A program made the translations under genes and the position numbers. A stretch of 64,000 bases of DNA from Microbacterium sp. RU33B (GTDB lineage Bacteria; Actinomycetota; Actinomycetes; Actinomycetales; Microbacteriaceae), in contig NZ_FTPO01000001.1 of the NCBI RefSeq assembly GCF_900155915.1, positions 930,001-994,000 on the forward strand. The letters are read 5' to 3'. Of this stretch, positions 17,142 to 26,072 are shown piece after piece. Numbering within the stretch: position 1 is the stretch's first letter; the number at the start of each line of letters is the position of its first letter. The notes under the pieces were generated by a model. It was not told where the DNA came from. It saw only the letters and a list, made by a program, of their open reading frames with translations, and did not search any database.

Positions 17142-18530
17142 CTAGACCGGCCGGGGTCCCTCCGGCTCGTCGTCGCGCGTCTCGTCCTCTGCCGGTCCGG
17201 TCTCGTTCTCGGCCTCGCCCGCGAGCAGGGCCTCGAGCGCGTCGTCCATCTCGTCGCGCGCGGGCTCTTCGCCTCGGGCGCGCGCTTCGAGCCGGGCGAC
17301 GAGCGCCGCCGGGTCGTCGATGTCCTCGGAGGTCGGGATCAGGTCGGGGTAGTCCCACAGGGCGTCGCGGGGCCCGACGCCCACGGCATCCGTCACCGCC
17401 CGCCACATCGCCGCCGCCTCGCGCATGCGCCGGGGGCGCAGCTCGAGGCCGACGAGCGCACCCAGCGCCTGCTCGGCGGGGCCACCCACCGCACGACGAC
17501 GCCGCACGACCTCCGCGACGCGCACCGAAGACGGCAGGCGCGAGGTGGCGTCGGCCGTGACGACGTCCACCCAGCCCTCGATCGTGGCGAGGAGGTTCTC
17601 CAGTCGGGTGAGCGCCGTCTGCCCCTCCTCCGTGCGGACGATGAGCCCGCCCTCGGCGATGATGCTCTGCAGCTCCGCCGGGTTGGACGGATCGAAGCGC
17701 TCGGCGAGATCCTGGAGCTTCTCGTCGTCCATGCGCACGCCGCGGGCGGCTTCGGCGACATGCGAGATCACGTGCAGCCGCAGCCACTTCGCGTGCCGGA
17801 ACAGACGCGCGTGCGCGAGTTCGCGCGCCGCGATGTACAGTGCGAGCTGGTCTTCGGGGATCTCGAGGTCGCGGCCGAAGTCGCTGAAGTTCTGCGGCAG
17901 GATCGCGGCCTCGCCGTCGGGCATCACCGGGATGCCGACGTCGCCGCCGCTCACGACCTCTTTCGAGAGGTTGCCCACGACGTGCCCGAGCTGGGTCGCG
18001 AACAGCGATCCCGCGACCGTGCGCATGAGGCGACCGGCGTTCTGCACGAGTCCCTGCATCTCCTCGGGCATCTGCTCGCGCAGCGCCGCGGTCATCGCAT
18101 CGGCCATGCTCGTCGCGACGGGGGCCGCCAGCTCCTGCCAGACGGGGAGAGTCGCCTCGACCCAGCCGCCGCGCGTGAGCGGCTTGGGGGGATTCGGCAG
18201 GTCGGCGATCGTGGTGGCCTCGCTCAGCCAGAGGGTCGCCAGGGCGAACGCCTGGTCCATCTCGGAGCGCTCTCCCGTCGTGACGCCGTGGCCGTCCTGG
18301 TTCGCGATGTGCAGCGCCTGGCGCTTCGCGAGGTCCCACGAGATGCCGCCGTCGCCGGACTGCATCGCCCCCTGCAGATGCTGCATGACGGTCTGCATCA
18401 TGGCCGGATCGATGCCCATTCCCGAGAGGCGCTCGAGCATCGCGGGGTCGAGGCCGCCCCCGCCACCGCCCAGCAGCTGTCGCATGAGCTCCTGGAATTC
18501 CTCTTCCGGAGTGCGATCTTCGTCTGCCAC
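17142..18530 (-). CDS. Zinc-dependent metalloprotease-family protein (DUF2342/Rv3195-like)
   Basis: The 462-residue protein starts with a polar, Gly-rich segment (RQLLGGGGGGLDP) and contains the family signature AARELAHARLFRHAKWLRLHVISHV, split by the conserved Glu and His residues of a putative zinc site. It lacks a textbook HEXXH, so peptidase activity is inferred from the family name. The tail is strongly acidic. GTG 18530 is preceded by GAAAGG. It is divergent from the PDZ protease gene, an arrangement I recall from M. tuberculosis Rv3194c/Rv3195, which suggests a linked role. Confidence 0.8.
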   Translation of the reverse strand: MADEDRTPEEEFQELMRQLLGGGGGGLDPAMLERLSGMGIDPAMMQTVMQHLQGAMQSGDGGISWDLAKRQALHIANQDGHGVTTGERSEMDQAFALATLWLSEATTIADLPNPPKPLTRGGWVEATLPVWQELAAPVATSMADAMTAALREQMPEEMQGLVQNAGRLMRTVAGSLFATQLGHVVGNLSKEVVSGGDVGIPVMPDGEAAILPQNFSDFGRDLEIPEDQLALYIAARELAHARLFRHAKWLRLHVISHVAEAARGVRMDDEKLQDLAERFDPSNPAELQSIIAEGGLIVRTEEGQTALTRLENLLATIEGWVDVVTADATSRLPSSVRVAEVVRRRRAVGGPAEQALGALVGLELRPRRMREAAAMWRAVTDAVGVGPRDALWDYPDLIPTSEDIDDPAALVARLEARARGEEPARDEMDDALEALLAGEAENETGPAEDETRDDEPEGPRPV

Positions 18531-18567
18531 TTCAGCCGCCTTTCAGACACGTCTGCACGTCTCGATC

Positions 18568-18574
18568 TACGCTA
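18568..18574. promoter_or_regulatory. Overlapping divergent -10 elements
   Basis: TACGCT at 18568-18573 faces the PDZ gene. On the other strand TAGCGT at 18574-18569 faces the metalloprotease gene. The two boxes share five bases, so the two promoters should compete for polymerase. Confidence 0.45.
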
Positions 18575-18665
18575 GTCGCACGGATCATCGCTCCAGCTGG
18601 ACGGGACCCGCTCGGTGTACGCCGGTCGCGAACGACCGTGACCCGCCCGCAGAGAAAGGCCGTCC

Positions 18666-19790
18666 GTGGCGCTGTTCGACGAGAACGTGGAGATCACCCC
18701 TGCTCCCCGGCGGCGCCTGCCGCGGGCGACGACGGCGGGGATCTGGGCCCTGACGGTGGCCCTCGTGCTGCTGCTGGTGATGACCTTCCTGCCCACGGCC
18801 TACGTCATCCAGCAGCCGGGGCCGGTGTACAACACGCTCGGCGAGGCGACTGCGGCCGACGGCACCAAGGTGCCGCTCATCCAGATCGACGGCGCCGAGA
18901 CGTTTCCGACCGAAGGCGCGCTCGACCTCCTGACCGTGCAGGTCGTCGGCAACCGGGAGCGCACGCCGTCGTGGTTCGAGCTCGCGACGGCGTGGTTCCA
19001 GCCGAGCCGCGCCGTGCTGCCGCTCGACGCGGTGTTCCCTGCGGGCCAGAGCACCGAGGAGCGCAACGAGCAGAGCGCCGCCGACATGGTGGACTCGCAG
19101 AAGGAGGCCACCGCGGCCGCCCTCACCGAGCTCGGATACGACGTCAACCCGATGATCTCGGTGTTCACCGTCATCGAGGACTCCGCGGCCGACGGCGTGC
19201 TGCAGGAGGGCGACCTCATCCGCGGCGCGAACGGTCAAGAGGTGACCGACGCGACAGCATTGCGCGAGATCGTCAACGCCGGCGGGGGAGCGCCCGTGGA
19301 TCTTCTGGTCGAGCGCGACGGCGAGGAGCAGACGATCGCGATCACTCCGAAGGAGACCGAGGTCGACGGCGAGTCCACGCTGCTGCTGGGCATCACGCTC
19401 CTGCACGACTACGAGTTCCCGTTCGAGGTGACGATCCAGCTCAACAACGTCGGCGGACCGTCCGCGGGGATGATGTTCGCACTCGGGATCATCGACACCC
19501 TGACGCCTGACGAGCTCAACGGCGGCGCGAACGTCGCGGGCACCGGGACGATCTCCGGCGGCGGGGTCGTCGGACCGATCGGCGGCATCCGTCAGAAGAT
19601 GTGGGGCGCGGTGGATGCCGGGGCCACGTACTTCCTCGCCCCCGCCGCGAACTGCGGGGAGGTCGTGGACCACGTCCCGTCCGGGCTCCAGGTGTTCTCC
19701 GTCGAGGAGCTCGACGATGCGCTGGACGTGCTGGAGGCGATCCGCGACGACGGTGACCTCTCCGCCCTGCCCACGTGCGAGGCATCCTGA
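18666..19790 (+). CDS. PDZ-domain Lon-like (S16) membrane-anchored protease
   Basis: The 374-residue protein has one N-terminal membrane helix (about 25-46), a PDZ domain (EDSAADGVLQEGDLI...GQEVTDATALREIV) and a C-terminal Lon S16 domain. The catalytic Ser is in GGPSAGMMFALG and the catalytic Lys in GGIRQKMWGA. There is no AAA+ module, so this is an ATP-independent Lon-like protease facing the outside. The GTG start follows AGAAAGG. It lies next to the metalloprotease-family gene and the UPF0182 gene, a conserved actinobacterial trio. Confidence 0.9.
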   Translation: MALFDENVEITPAPRRRLPRATTAGIWALTVALVLLLVMTFLPTAYVIQQPGPVYNTLGEATAADGTKVPLIQIDGAETFPTEGALDLLTVQVVGNRERTPSWFELATAWFQPSRAVLPLDAVFPAGQSTEERNEQSAADMVDSQKEATAAALTELGYDVNPMISVFTVIEDSAADGVLQEGDLIRGANGQEVTDATALREIVNAGGGAPVDLLVERDGEEQTIAITPKETEVDGESTLLLGITLLHDYEFPFEVTIQLNNVGGPSAGMMFALGIIDTLTPDELNGGANVAGTGTISGGGVVGPIGGIRQKMWGAVDAGATYFLAPAANCGEVVDHVPSGLQVFSVEELDDALDVLEAIRDDGDLSALPTCEAS

Positions 19791-19890
19791 GCGGAAGCGG
19801 GCGGATCGCCCGATTACGCCCACGGCGATAGCGCGTTCTCTCGGCCGTCTCTCGGCGATCGCGCGGAATCAGCCCGCTTAGGATGGAACG

Positions 19891-22800
19891 GTGACCACGA
19901 CCTCAGCGCCGAACCAGGCCACGCCCCCCCGCTCACGCCGCATCATCGCGATCACCCTGGCGATCATCGCCGCAGTGGTGGTCGCGTTCTTCGCGTTCGC
20001 GAACCTCTACTCCGAATGGCTCTGGTTCGACCAGCTCGGCTTCTCGCAGGTGCTCGTGACCCAGTGGGTCGCCCGAGTCGTGATGTTCGTGGTCGGATTC
20101 CTCGGCATGGCGGTCCCCGTGTGGCTCACCATCCAGCTCGCCTACCGCCTGCGCCCGGTCTACGCGCGTCTGAGCTCGCAGCTCGACCGCTACCAGGAGG
20201 TCGTCGAGCCGCTCCGTCGCCTCGCGATGTGGGGCATCCCGGTGTTCTTCGGCTTCTTCGGCGGATTCGCGGCATCGGCGCAGTGGGAGACCACGTGGAT
20301 GTGGTTCAACGGCGTGCAGACGTCGGTGACCGACCCCGAGTTCGGACTCGACACGGGCTTCTACATGTTCGCGCTGCCGTTCTGGGGCGCCCTCGTCGGC
20401 TTCGTCTCGGCCGTGCTGCTCGTGTGCATCCTCATGACGGTCGTCGTGTCGTACCTCTACGGCTCGATGCGCGTCGGACAGCGCGAGCTGCGCATCTCCA
20501 AGGCGTCCCGCATCCAGCTCGCGATCCTCGCCGGGCTCTACCTCATGGTGCAGGCCGTGAGCCTGTGGCTCGACCGGTACCGCACGCTCGTCGAGCCGGC
20601 CAGCGGCGGCCGCATCACGGGCGCGGGCTACACCGAGACGAACGCGATCATCCCCGGACAGATGATCCTCGCGATCATCGCCCTCGTCGTGGCGGCGCTG
20701 TTCTTCCTCACGGCGATCATCGGCCGCTGGCGCTACCCGCTCATCGCGACCGCCCTGCTGGTCGTCTCGTCCATCGTCCTGGGGATCGGCTACCCGTGGT
20801 TCGTGAACACCGTGCAAGTGCGTCCGAACCAGTTCACGCTCGAGAAGCAGTACTACGAACGCAACCTCGAGGGCACGAAAGCCGCCTACGGCATCGACGG
20901 CCTGGAGAAGACCGACTTCACGGCGACGACGGATGTCGCGGCCGGCCAGCTGCGGGCGGACGCCGAGACCACGGCGCAGATCCGCATCATGGACCCGGCG
21001 ATCATCAGCCCGACGATCCGTCAGCTCGAGCAGTTCCGCTCGTACTACCAGTTCCAGGACCCGCTCGACGTCGACCGCTACGAGATCGACGGCGTCTCGC
21101 AGGACACGATCGTGTCGGTGCGCGAGCTCGACGTGAACCAGCTCGGCCAGGCGGCATCGTGGTACAACACCGCACTCGTGTACACGCACGGCTACGGTCT
21201 CGTCGCTGCGAAGGGCAATGCCCGTGCCGCCGACGGAAACCCGGAGTTCCTCGAGCGCGGCATCCCCGCCAGCGGATTCCTCTCCGACCGGGAGAACTTC
21301 GAGCCCCGCATCTACTTCGGCGAGGAGTCGCCGGTGTACTCGATCGTCGGCGCCCCCGAAGGGACCCCCGACATCGAGCTCGACTATCCGTCCGGTGAAG
21401 ACGGTGCGAACGAGACCAAGACGACGTTCTCGGGCGACGGCGGGCCGAGCATCGGCAGCGTTTTCAACCGTCTGATCTACGCCCTGAAGTTCCAGTCGGA
21501 GCAGATCGTGTTCTCCGACGCCGTGAACGAGGACTCGCAGATCCTCTACGACCGCGACCCCCGCGTCCGCGTCGAGAAGGTCGCGCCGTACCTCGAGCTC
21601 GACAGCGACCCGTACCCGAGCGTCGTGGACGGTCGCATCGTGTGGATCGTCGACGGGTACACCCTGAGCGCGAACTACCCCTACTCGTCGGTGGTCTCCC
21701 TGTCGTCGTCGATCGCCGACTCGAACAACACGGCGCCGCGCTTCGCGCTCGACAACATCAACTACATCCGCAACTCGGTCAAGGCCACGGTCGACGCCTA
21801 CGACGGTTCGGTCACGCTCTACGCGTGGGACACGGAGGACCCGATCCTCCAGACGTGGCAGAACGTCTACCCGTCCACGCTCAAGCCCATCTCCGACATG
21901 TCGGCCGACCTCGTCAGCCACGTGCGCTACCCGACCGACCTGTTCAAGGTGCAGCGCGCCATGCTCGGCGTGTACCACGTCGACGACGCGCAGTCGTTCT
22001 TCCAGCGCGACAACGCGTGGGAGACGCCGAACGACCCGCAGAACGCCACGCGTCTGCAGCCGCCGTACTACCTGACGATGCAGATGCCCGGTCAGGAAGC
22101 GCCGACGTACTCGATGTTCACCTCGTTCATCCCGTCGTCCGAGGGCGACACGGCACGCAACGTGCTGCTGGGCTATCTCGCGGTCGACTCCAACGCCGGA
22201 AGCGAGGCGGGCACGAAGAGCGACGACTACGGCAAGCTCCGGATGCTGGAGATCAGCGCGACGACGACCGTGCCCGGCCCGGGTCAGGTGCAGAACACGT
22301 TCAACTCCGATGAGACGATCTCGTCGCAGATCAACCTGCTGAAGCAGGGTCAGTCCGAAGTGCTCAACGGCAATCTTCTGACGCTCCCCGTCGGCGGCGG
22401 TCTGCTGTACGTGCAGCCGGTGTTCGTGCAGGCCTCCAGCGGCACGCAGCTGCCGAGGCTCCGCAAGATCCTCGTGGCGTTCGGCGAGAAGGTCGCGTTC
22501 GAAGACACGCTCGCCGAGGCGCTCGACTCGCTCTTCGAGGGAGACTCCGGCGCGAACACGGGCGATGCCGACGTCGAGCCGACGCCGGATCCGTCGGTGA
22601 CGCCGAACCCGGGCGAGACCGAGGCGCCGACCGATCCCGAGACGCCGACGGGTACGGAGTTCGAGATCGCGCTGCAGGAGGCCCAGCAGGCGATGATCGA
22701 CCGCGACACGGCGCTGAAGGCGGGCGACCTCACGGCGTTCGCCGAGGCCGACGCCCGTCTCACCGCGGCGGTCGAGAAGCTCATCGCGCTGGGCGGCTGA
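19891..22800 (+). CDS. UPF0182 family large membrane protein
   Basis: The 969-residue protein has about seven membrane helices in its first ~310 residues, a large extracytoplasmic domain (SWYNTALVYTHGYGLV, GEESPVYSIVG, YPYSSVV) and an acidic/Pro/Thr-rich stretch near residues 890-920. A short helical C-terminus ends the protein. This is the UPF0182 family, conserved in actinobacteria without a firm function. GTG 19891 has TAGGAT at 19879-19884, six bases upstream. A strong hairpin ends the unit. Confidence 0.92.
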   Translation: MTTTSAPNQATPPRSRRIIAITLAIIAAVVVAFFAFANLYSEWLWFDQLGFSQVLVTQWVARVVMFVVGFLGMAVPVWLTIQLAYRLRPVYARLSSQLDRYQEVVEPLRRLAMWGIPVFFGFFGGFAASAQWETTWMWFNGVQTSVTDPEFGLDTGFYMFALPFWGALVGFVSAVLLVCILMTVVVSYLYGSMRVGQRELRISKASRIQLAILAGLYLMVQAVSLWLDRYRTLVEPASGGRITGAGYTETNAIIPGQMILAIIALVVAALFFLTAIIGRWRYPLIATALLVVSSIVLGIGYPWFVNTVQVRPNQFTLEKQYYERNLEGTKAAYGIDGLEKTDFTATTDVAAGQLRADAETTAQIRIMDPAIISPTIRQLEQFRSYYQFQDPLDVDRYEIDGVSQDTIVSVRELDVNQLGQAASWYNTALVYTHGYGLVAAKGNARAADGNPEFLERGIPASGFLSDRENFEPRIYFGEESPVYSIVGAPEGTPDIELDYPSGEDGANETKTTFSGDGGPSIGSVFNRLIYALKFQSEQIVFSDAVNEDSQILYDRDPRVRVEKVAPYLELDSDPYPSVVDGRIVWIVDGYTLSANYPYSSVVSLSSSIADSNNTAPRFALDNINYIRNSVKATVDAYDGSVTLYAWDTEDPILQTWQNVYPSTLKPISDMSADLVSHVRYPTDLFKVQRAMLGVYHVDDAQSFFQRDNAWETPNDPQNATRLQPPYYLTMQMPGQEAPTYSMFTSFIPSSEGDTARNVLLGYLAVDSNAGSEAGTKSDDYGKLRMLEISATTTVPGPGQVQNTFNSDETISSQINLLKQGQSEVLNGNLLTLPVGGGLLYVQPVFVQASSGTQLPRLRKILVAFGEKVAFEDTLAEALDSLFEGDSGANTGDADVEPTPDPSVTPNPGETEAPTDPETPTGTEFEIALQEAQQAMIDRDTALKAGDLTAFAEADARLTAAVEKLIALGG

Positions 22801-22819
22801 ACCGCCTGACGTGGGCGAT

Positions 22820-22843
22820 GGCCGGGGACCGAGGTCCCCGGCC
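22820..22843. terminator. Bidirectional terminator between UPF0182 and the carotenoid operon
   Basis: The arms GGCCGGGGACC (22820-22830) and GGTCCCCGGCC (22833-22843) are perfectly complementary and are followed by GTCGTCGTTCC. It lies between two convergent transcription units. Confidence 0.7.
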
Positions 22844-22913
22844 GTCGTCGTTCCTGCACGGAAGTCCGAGCATCACCCTCGTCTCGCGGATCGGAAGACC
22901 GATGCGGAGCGGC

Positions 22914-22947
22914 GTGGCCGAGGGGGCGGTGTGGCCGAGGGGGCGGT
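22914..22947. repeat. Two tandem copies of a 17-bp unit
   Basis: GTGGCCGAGGGGGCGGT occurs at 22914-22930 and again at 22931-22947, in the intergenic region just past the 3' end of the carotenoid operon. It is probably a replication-slippage duplication. Confidence 0.7.
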
Positions 22948-22975
22948 CCGGTCCGGCCGGCGGGGCCGGTGTCGG

Positions 22976-23869
22976 CTACGCCGTGAGGATCGCCCACCAG
23001 ATGAGCAGCAGGGTGACGAGGAACCCGGCCAGCTGGTTGACCCAGAGGAACCTCTTCCAGCCGCGGGTCGCGGCATCCGCCGTCTCATCGGTCACATCGC
23101 GGAACGGCCACACGGTGACGAGGTACGGCACGACGACGAGCGCCGCGAGAGGGCCGGGCCACGTCGTCGGGAGCATGAGCAGTCCTGCGGCCGCGTAGGC
23201 GGCGAGGGCGAACCACACGGTCCACCGTGCGCCCCGTGCGGTGGCGATCGAGGCGATCCCCGCGGCGCGGTCGGCCGCGACGTCCTGGACCGCGCCGAAC
23301 GCGTGCGAGGCGATGCCCCAGAGGGCGAAGGCGGCGATCACGAGGCCGAGCTGCCAGGTCCACGTCGCACCCGCGAGCACGAGGGCGTACACGGCGGGCG
23401 AGAAGAAGTGGATGCTGCTGGTCATCGAGTCGGCGAACGGGCGCTCCTTGAGCCGGAGCGGCGGCGCGCTGTAGAAGACGACGAAGAACAGGCTCAGGGC
23501 GAGCACGAGCCACGACAGCGGGCTGCCGACGATCACGAGGTACACCACGAACGGCAGGCACGACAGAGCGGCCGCCCACAGCGTGATCGGGTGCATGCGT
23601 CGATCGAGGACGGCCCCGTGGGCGCCTCCCTTGCGCGGGTTGCGCAGGTCGGACTCGTAGTCGAAGACGTCGTTGATGCCGTACATCGCGAGGTTGTAGG
23701 GCACGAGGAAGAACAGAGTGCCGACGATGAGGGTCGCATCGATCTGCCGCGTCGTGAGCAGATAGGCGGCGGCGAACGGATACGCGGTGTTGATCCAGCT
23801 GACGGGGCGCGACGAGACGAACAGCTCGCGCAGCACCCGTCCGGGACCGAGGGCGGCAGGCGCGGTCAT
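22976..23869 (-). CDS. crtEb: UbiA-family prenyltransferase, lycopene elongase
   Basis: The 297-residue polytopic protein has the two Asp-rich UbiA motifs, NDVFDYESD and DVAADRAAG, plus about eight to nine membrane helices. In C50 carotenoid pathways CrtEb/LbtBC adds a dimethylallyl unit to each end of lycopene to give flavuxanthin-type products. Its start overlaps the crtYf stop (ATGA 23866-23869), and it is the last gene of the operon. ATG 23869 is preceded by GGAGGTGACC, a near-perfect Shine-Dalgarno. Confidence 0.88.
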   Translation of the reverse strand: MTAPAALGPGRVLRELFVSSRPVSWINTAYPFAAAYLLTTRQIDATLIVGTLFFLVPYNLAMYGINDVFDYESDLRNPRKGGAHGAVLDRRMHPITLWAAALSCLPFVVYLVIVGSPLSWLVLALSLFFVVFYSAPPLRLKERPFADSMTSSIHFFSPAVYALVLAGATWTWQLGLVIAAFALWGIASHAFGAVQDVAADRAAGIASIATARGARWTVWFALAAYAAAGLLMLPTTWPGPLAALVVVPYLVTVWPFRDVTDETADAATRGWKRFLWVNQLAGFLVTLLLIWWAILTA

Positions 23870-24177
23870 GCGGTCACCTCCTGTCGGCGGGGGAGGAGCG
23901 TGAACACCGCGGGCACGAGGAAGGCGGCGCACAGCGGATACGAGAAGTCCTCGAGGGGGGCGAGGCCGATCCTCAGACCGCTGAGGTGCTCCGCCGGGTA
24001 GGTGAAGAGACCCGCCGCGATCATGAGGTTGTCGAATACGGCGGTGAGCAGGAGCAGCACCGCGGCGGAGATCCCGGATGCCGCCATCCGCCGCCCGAAT
24101 GCGGGGCGACGTGCGGTCAGGAGCGTGACGACGACGGTGACGAGCAGGAAGGGGATCACGAGGAGCGGATACGTCAT
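23866..24177 (-). CDS. crtYf: C50 carotenoid epsilon-cyclase subunit (CrtYf-like)
   Basis: The 103-residue protein has three membrane helices and belongs to the lycopene cyclase domain (CarR) family. With CrtYe it forms the heterodimeric cyclase that closes the end rings of the C50 chain, giving decaprenoxanthin (or sarcinaxanthin, depending on the subunits). The motif APLEDFSYPLCAAFLVPA carries the family's conserved Glu/Asp-Phe pair. ATG 24177 overlaps the crtYe stop. Confidence 0.85.
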   Translation of the reverse strand: MTYPLLVIPFLLVTVVVTLLTARRPAFGRRMAASGISAAVLLLLTAVFDNLMIAAGLFTYPAEHLSGLRIGLAPLEDFSYPLCAAFLVPAVFTLLPRRQEVTA

Positions 24178-24524
24178 CGGGCGGCCTCCTGCTCGACGCG
24201 CGCGCCGGAGGTGCGGCGGGCGAGCACGCGCTCCGCGGCGGACCACACGACGAGCCCGAGGTAGCACAGGAACGCCAGGAAGAACGGCTCCTCCAGCGGC
24301 AGCTCCGGTGCGAGGTCGACGCCGAGGAGCAGAGGGCTGTCGCCCTTCACGAACACGCCGAGGGCGATACCGGCCGCATCCCACGCGAGGAAGAACGCCG
24401 TGCCGATCCCGACGGCGACCGCGGTGCGCCAGGGCGCTGATCGCAGCGCGAGCCGGAACCTCAGATCGAGCGCGACGATCCCCGCGGTGGAGATGAGGAT
24501 GGCGAGGAGGTAGAGCCCCGGCAT
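24174..24524 (-). CDS. crtYe: C50 carotenoid epsilon-cyclase subunit (CrtYe-like)
   Basis: The 116-residue membrane protein starts MPGLYLLAILISTAGI and carries LPLEEPFFLAFLCYLGLV, the lycopene-cyclase-domain motif. It is the first half of the two-subunit cyclase made with CrtYf. It lies three bases after the crtI stop and overlaps crtYf by four bases. The Ye/Yf order matches the Corynebacterium glutamicum cluster. Confidence 0.85.
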   Translation of the reverse strand: MPGLYLLAILISTAGIVALDLRFRLALRSAPWRTAVAVGIGTAFFLAWDAAGIALGVFVKGDSPLLLGVDLAPELPLEEPFFLAFLCYLGLVVWSAAERVLARRTSGARVEQEAAR

Positions 24525-24527
24525 CCG

Positions 24528-26072
24528 TCACGCCTCCGCAGCGACGGGTTCGGGCAGGGGTCCGGGAGAACGGTCGCCGCGCAGTCGCTTGACGACGAGC
24601 TCGGCGGAGATGAGGCACATCGGCAGGCCGATGCCCGGAAGCGACGACGAACCGGCGTAGTACAGATCACGCACCTTCGCCGAGGCGTTGCGCGGACGGA
24701 ACAGCGCACTCTGACCGAGGGTGTGCGCGAGGCCGAGGGAGTTGCCTCGCCAGGCGTGCAGGTCGGCTTCGAAGTCGCCGGGGGCGATCGTACGGCGCAC
24801 GATGATGCGATCCGCCAGGTCGGGGATGCCGCACCACTGCGAGATCTGCGCGATGACGGCGTCGGCTGCACGTTCGATCGTCTCGTCGCCCGCGCCGTCG
24901 ACACCGCCCCGCCCGAATGCGGGCTCGGCCGGCATCGGGACCAGGACGAACAGGTTCTCGGCGCCGTCGGGGGCCACCGTGTCGTCGGTCGCGCTCGGGC
25001 GGCAGATGTAGATCGAGGCGGGGTCTGGGATGCTCGGGTCCGCGCCGAAGATGTCGCCGAAGTTGCGCTTCCAGTCCTCCGCGAACAGCAGAGTGTGGTG
25101 GGCGAGTTCGGGCAGCTCGCCGCGCACGCCGAGCAGCACGAGCAGTGCTCCGGGGCTCGGAGTGCGCCGCTTCCACCACGACTCGGGATACGTGCGCAGC
25201 TCGGGCGGAAGCAGGGCCGTCTCGGTGTGGTGCAGATCGGCGGTGGACACCACGATGTCACCGGCGAACTCACGTCCGTCGGTGAGGAGCACGCCGGTGG
25301 CGGCGGCATCCGTCGTGAGGATCTGAGCGACCTCCGCGCCGGTCTCGACGCGCGCGCCGCGGGCGACAGCGAGGCGCTCGATCGCCGCGATGACCTCCGT
25401 GAAGCCGCCGCGCGGGTAGAGCACGCCGTCGTCGAGGTCGAGGTGGCTCATGAGGTGGTACAGCGCGGGCACACCGAAGGGCGACCCGCCGAGGAACACG
25501 GCCGGATAGCCGAGCACCTGGCGCAGTCGCGGATCGCTGAAGCGCTGCGCGATGTGCGTGGCGAGCGGACGCGTCAGCAGCGGCGCGAGCGTGGGCAGGC
25601 GGCGCACGAGCGCGGGATCGAGCAGACCGCCCAGCGTCTCGTACGTGTCGTAGAGGAAGCGGTTCACCGCGAGCTCGTACGCGTCGCCCGCCGAGTCGAG
25701 GTAGGCGTCGAGGCGAGCGCCCGCGCCGGGTTCGACCGACTCGAAGAGCGCCGTCGCGGCATCCCGACCCGACTCGATCTCGAGCGCGTCCGCGAGGTTC
25801 TCGAAGTACACGCGGTACGCGGGGGAGAGGGGCACGAGGTCGAGCTCGTCGGCTGACGTGGTGCCGAGCATGCGGAAGAAATGGTCGAACACCTCGGGCA
25901 TGAGGTACCAGCTGGGGCCGGTGTCGAAGCGGAAGCCGTCCTGCTCCCACGAGCCTGCGCGGCCACCCGTCTCGGAGCGACCCTCCAGGAGCGTGACGTC
26001 GTGACCCTCTTCGGCGAGCAGTGCGGCGGTGGCGAGCCCGGCGATGCCTCCGCCGATGACGATCGCGGTCAT
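24528..26072 (-). CDS. crtI: Phytoene desaturase
   Basis: The 514-residue flavoprotein has the N-terminal FAD-binding motif VIGGGIAGLATAALL and LLEGRSETGGRAGS. The C-terminal CrtI signature lies around YYAGSSSLPGIGLPMCLISAE. It converts phytoene to lycopene in four desaturations. ATG 26072 overlaps the crtB stop (ATGA). The length and domain order are normal for bacterial CrtI. Confidence 0.93.
   Translation of the reverse strand: MTAIVIGGGIAGLATAALLAEEGHDVTLLEGRSETGGRAGSWEQDGFRFDTGPSWYLMPEVFDHFFRMLGTTSADELDLVPLSPAYRVYFENLADALEIESGRDAATALFESVEPGAGARLDAYLDSAGDAYELAVNRFLYDTYETLGGLLDPALVRRLPTLAPLLTRPLATHIAQRFSDPRLRQVLGYPAVFLGGSPFGVPALYHLMSHLDLDDGVLYPRGGFTEVIAAIERLAVARGARVETGAEVAQILTTDAAATGVLLTDGREFAGDIVVSTADLHHTETALLPPELRTYPESWWKRRTPSPGALLVLLGVRGELPELAHHTLLFAEDWKRNFGDIFGADPSIPDPASIYICRPSATDDTVAPDGAENLFVLVPMPAEPAFGRGGVDGAGDETIERAADAVIAQISQWCGIPDLADRIIVRRTIAPGDFEADLHAWRGNSLGLAHTLGQSALFRPRNASAKVRDLYYAGSSSLPGIGLPMCLISAELVVKRLRGDRSPGPLPEPVAAEA

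Noticed and set aside
19933..21978. Open frame of 681 codons antisense to the UPF0182 gene
   Set aside because: The composition is His/Arg/Glu/Val-rich as expected for a shadow frame, and the UPF0182 product is certain.
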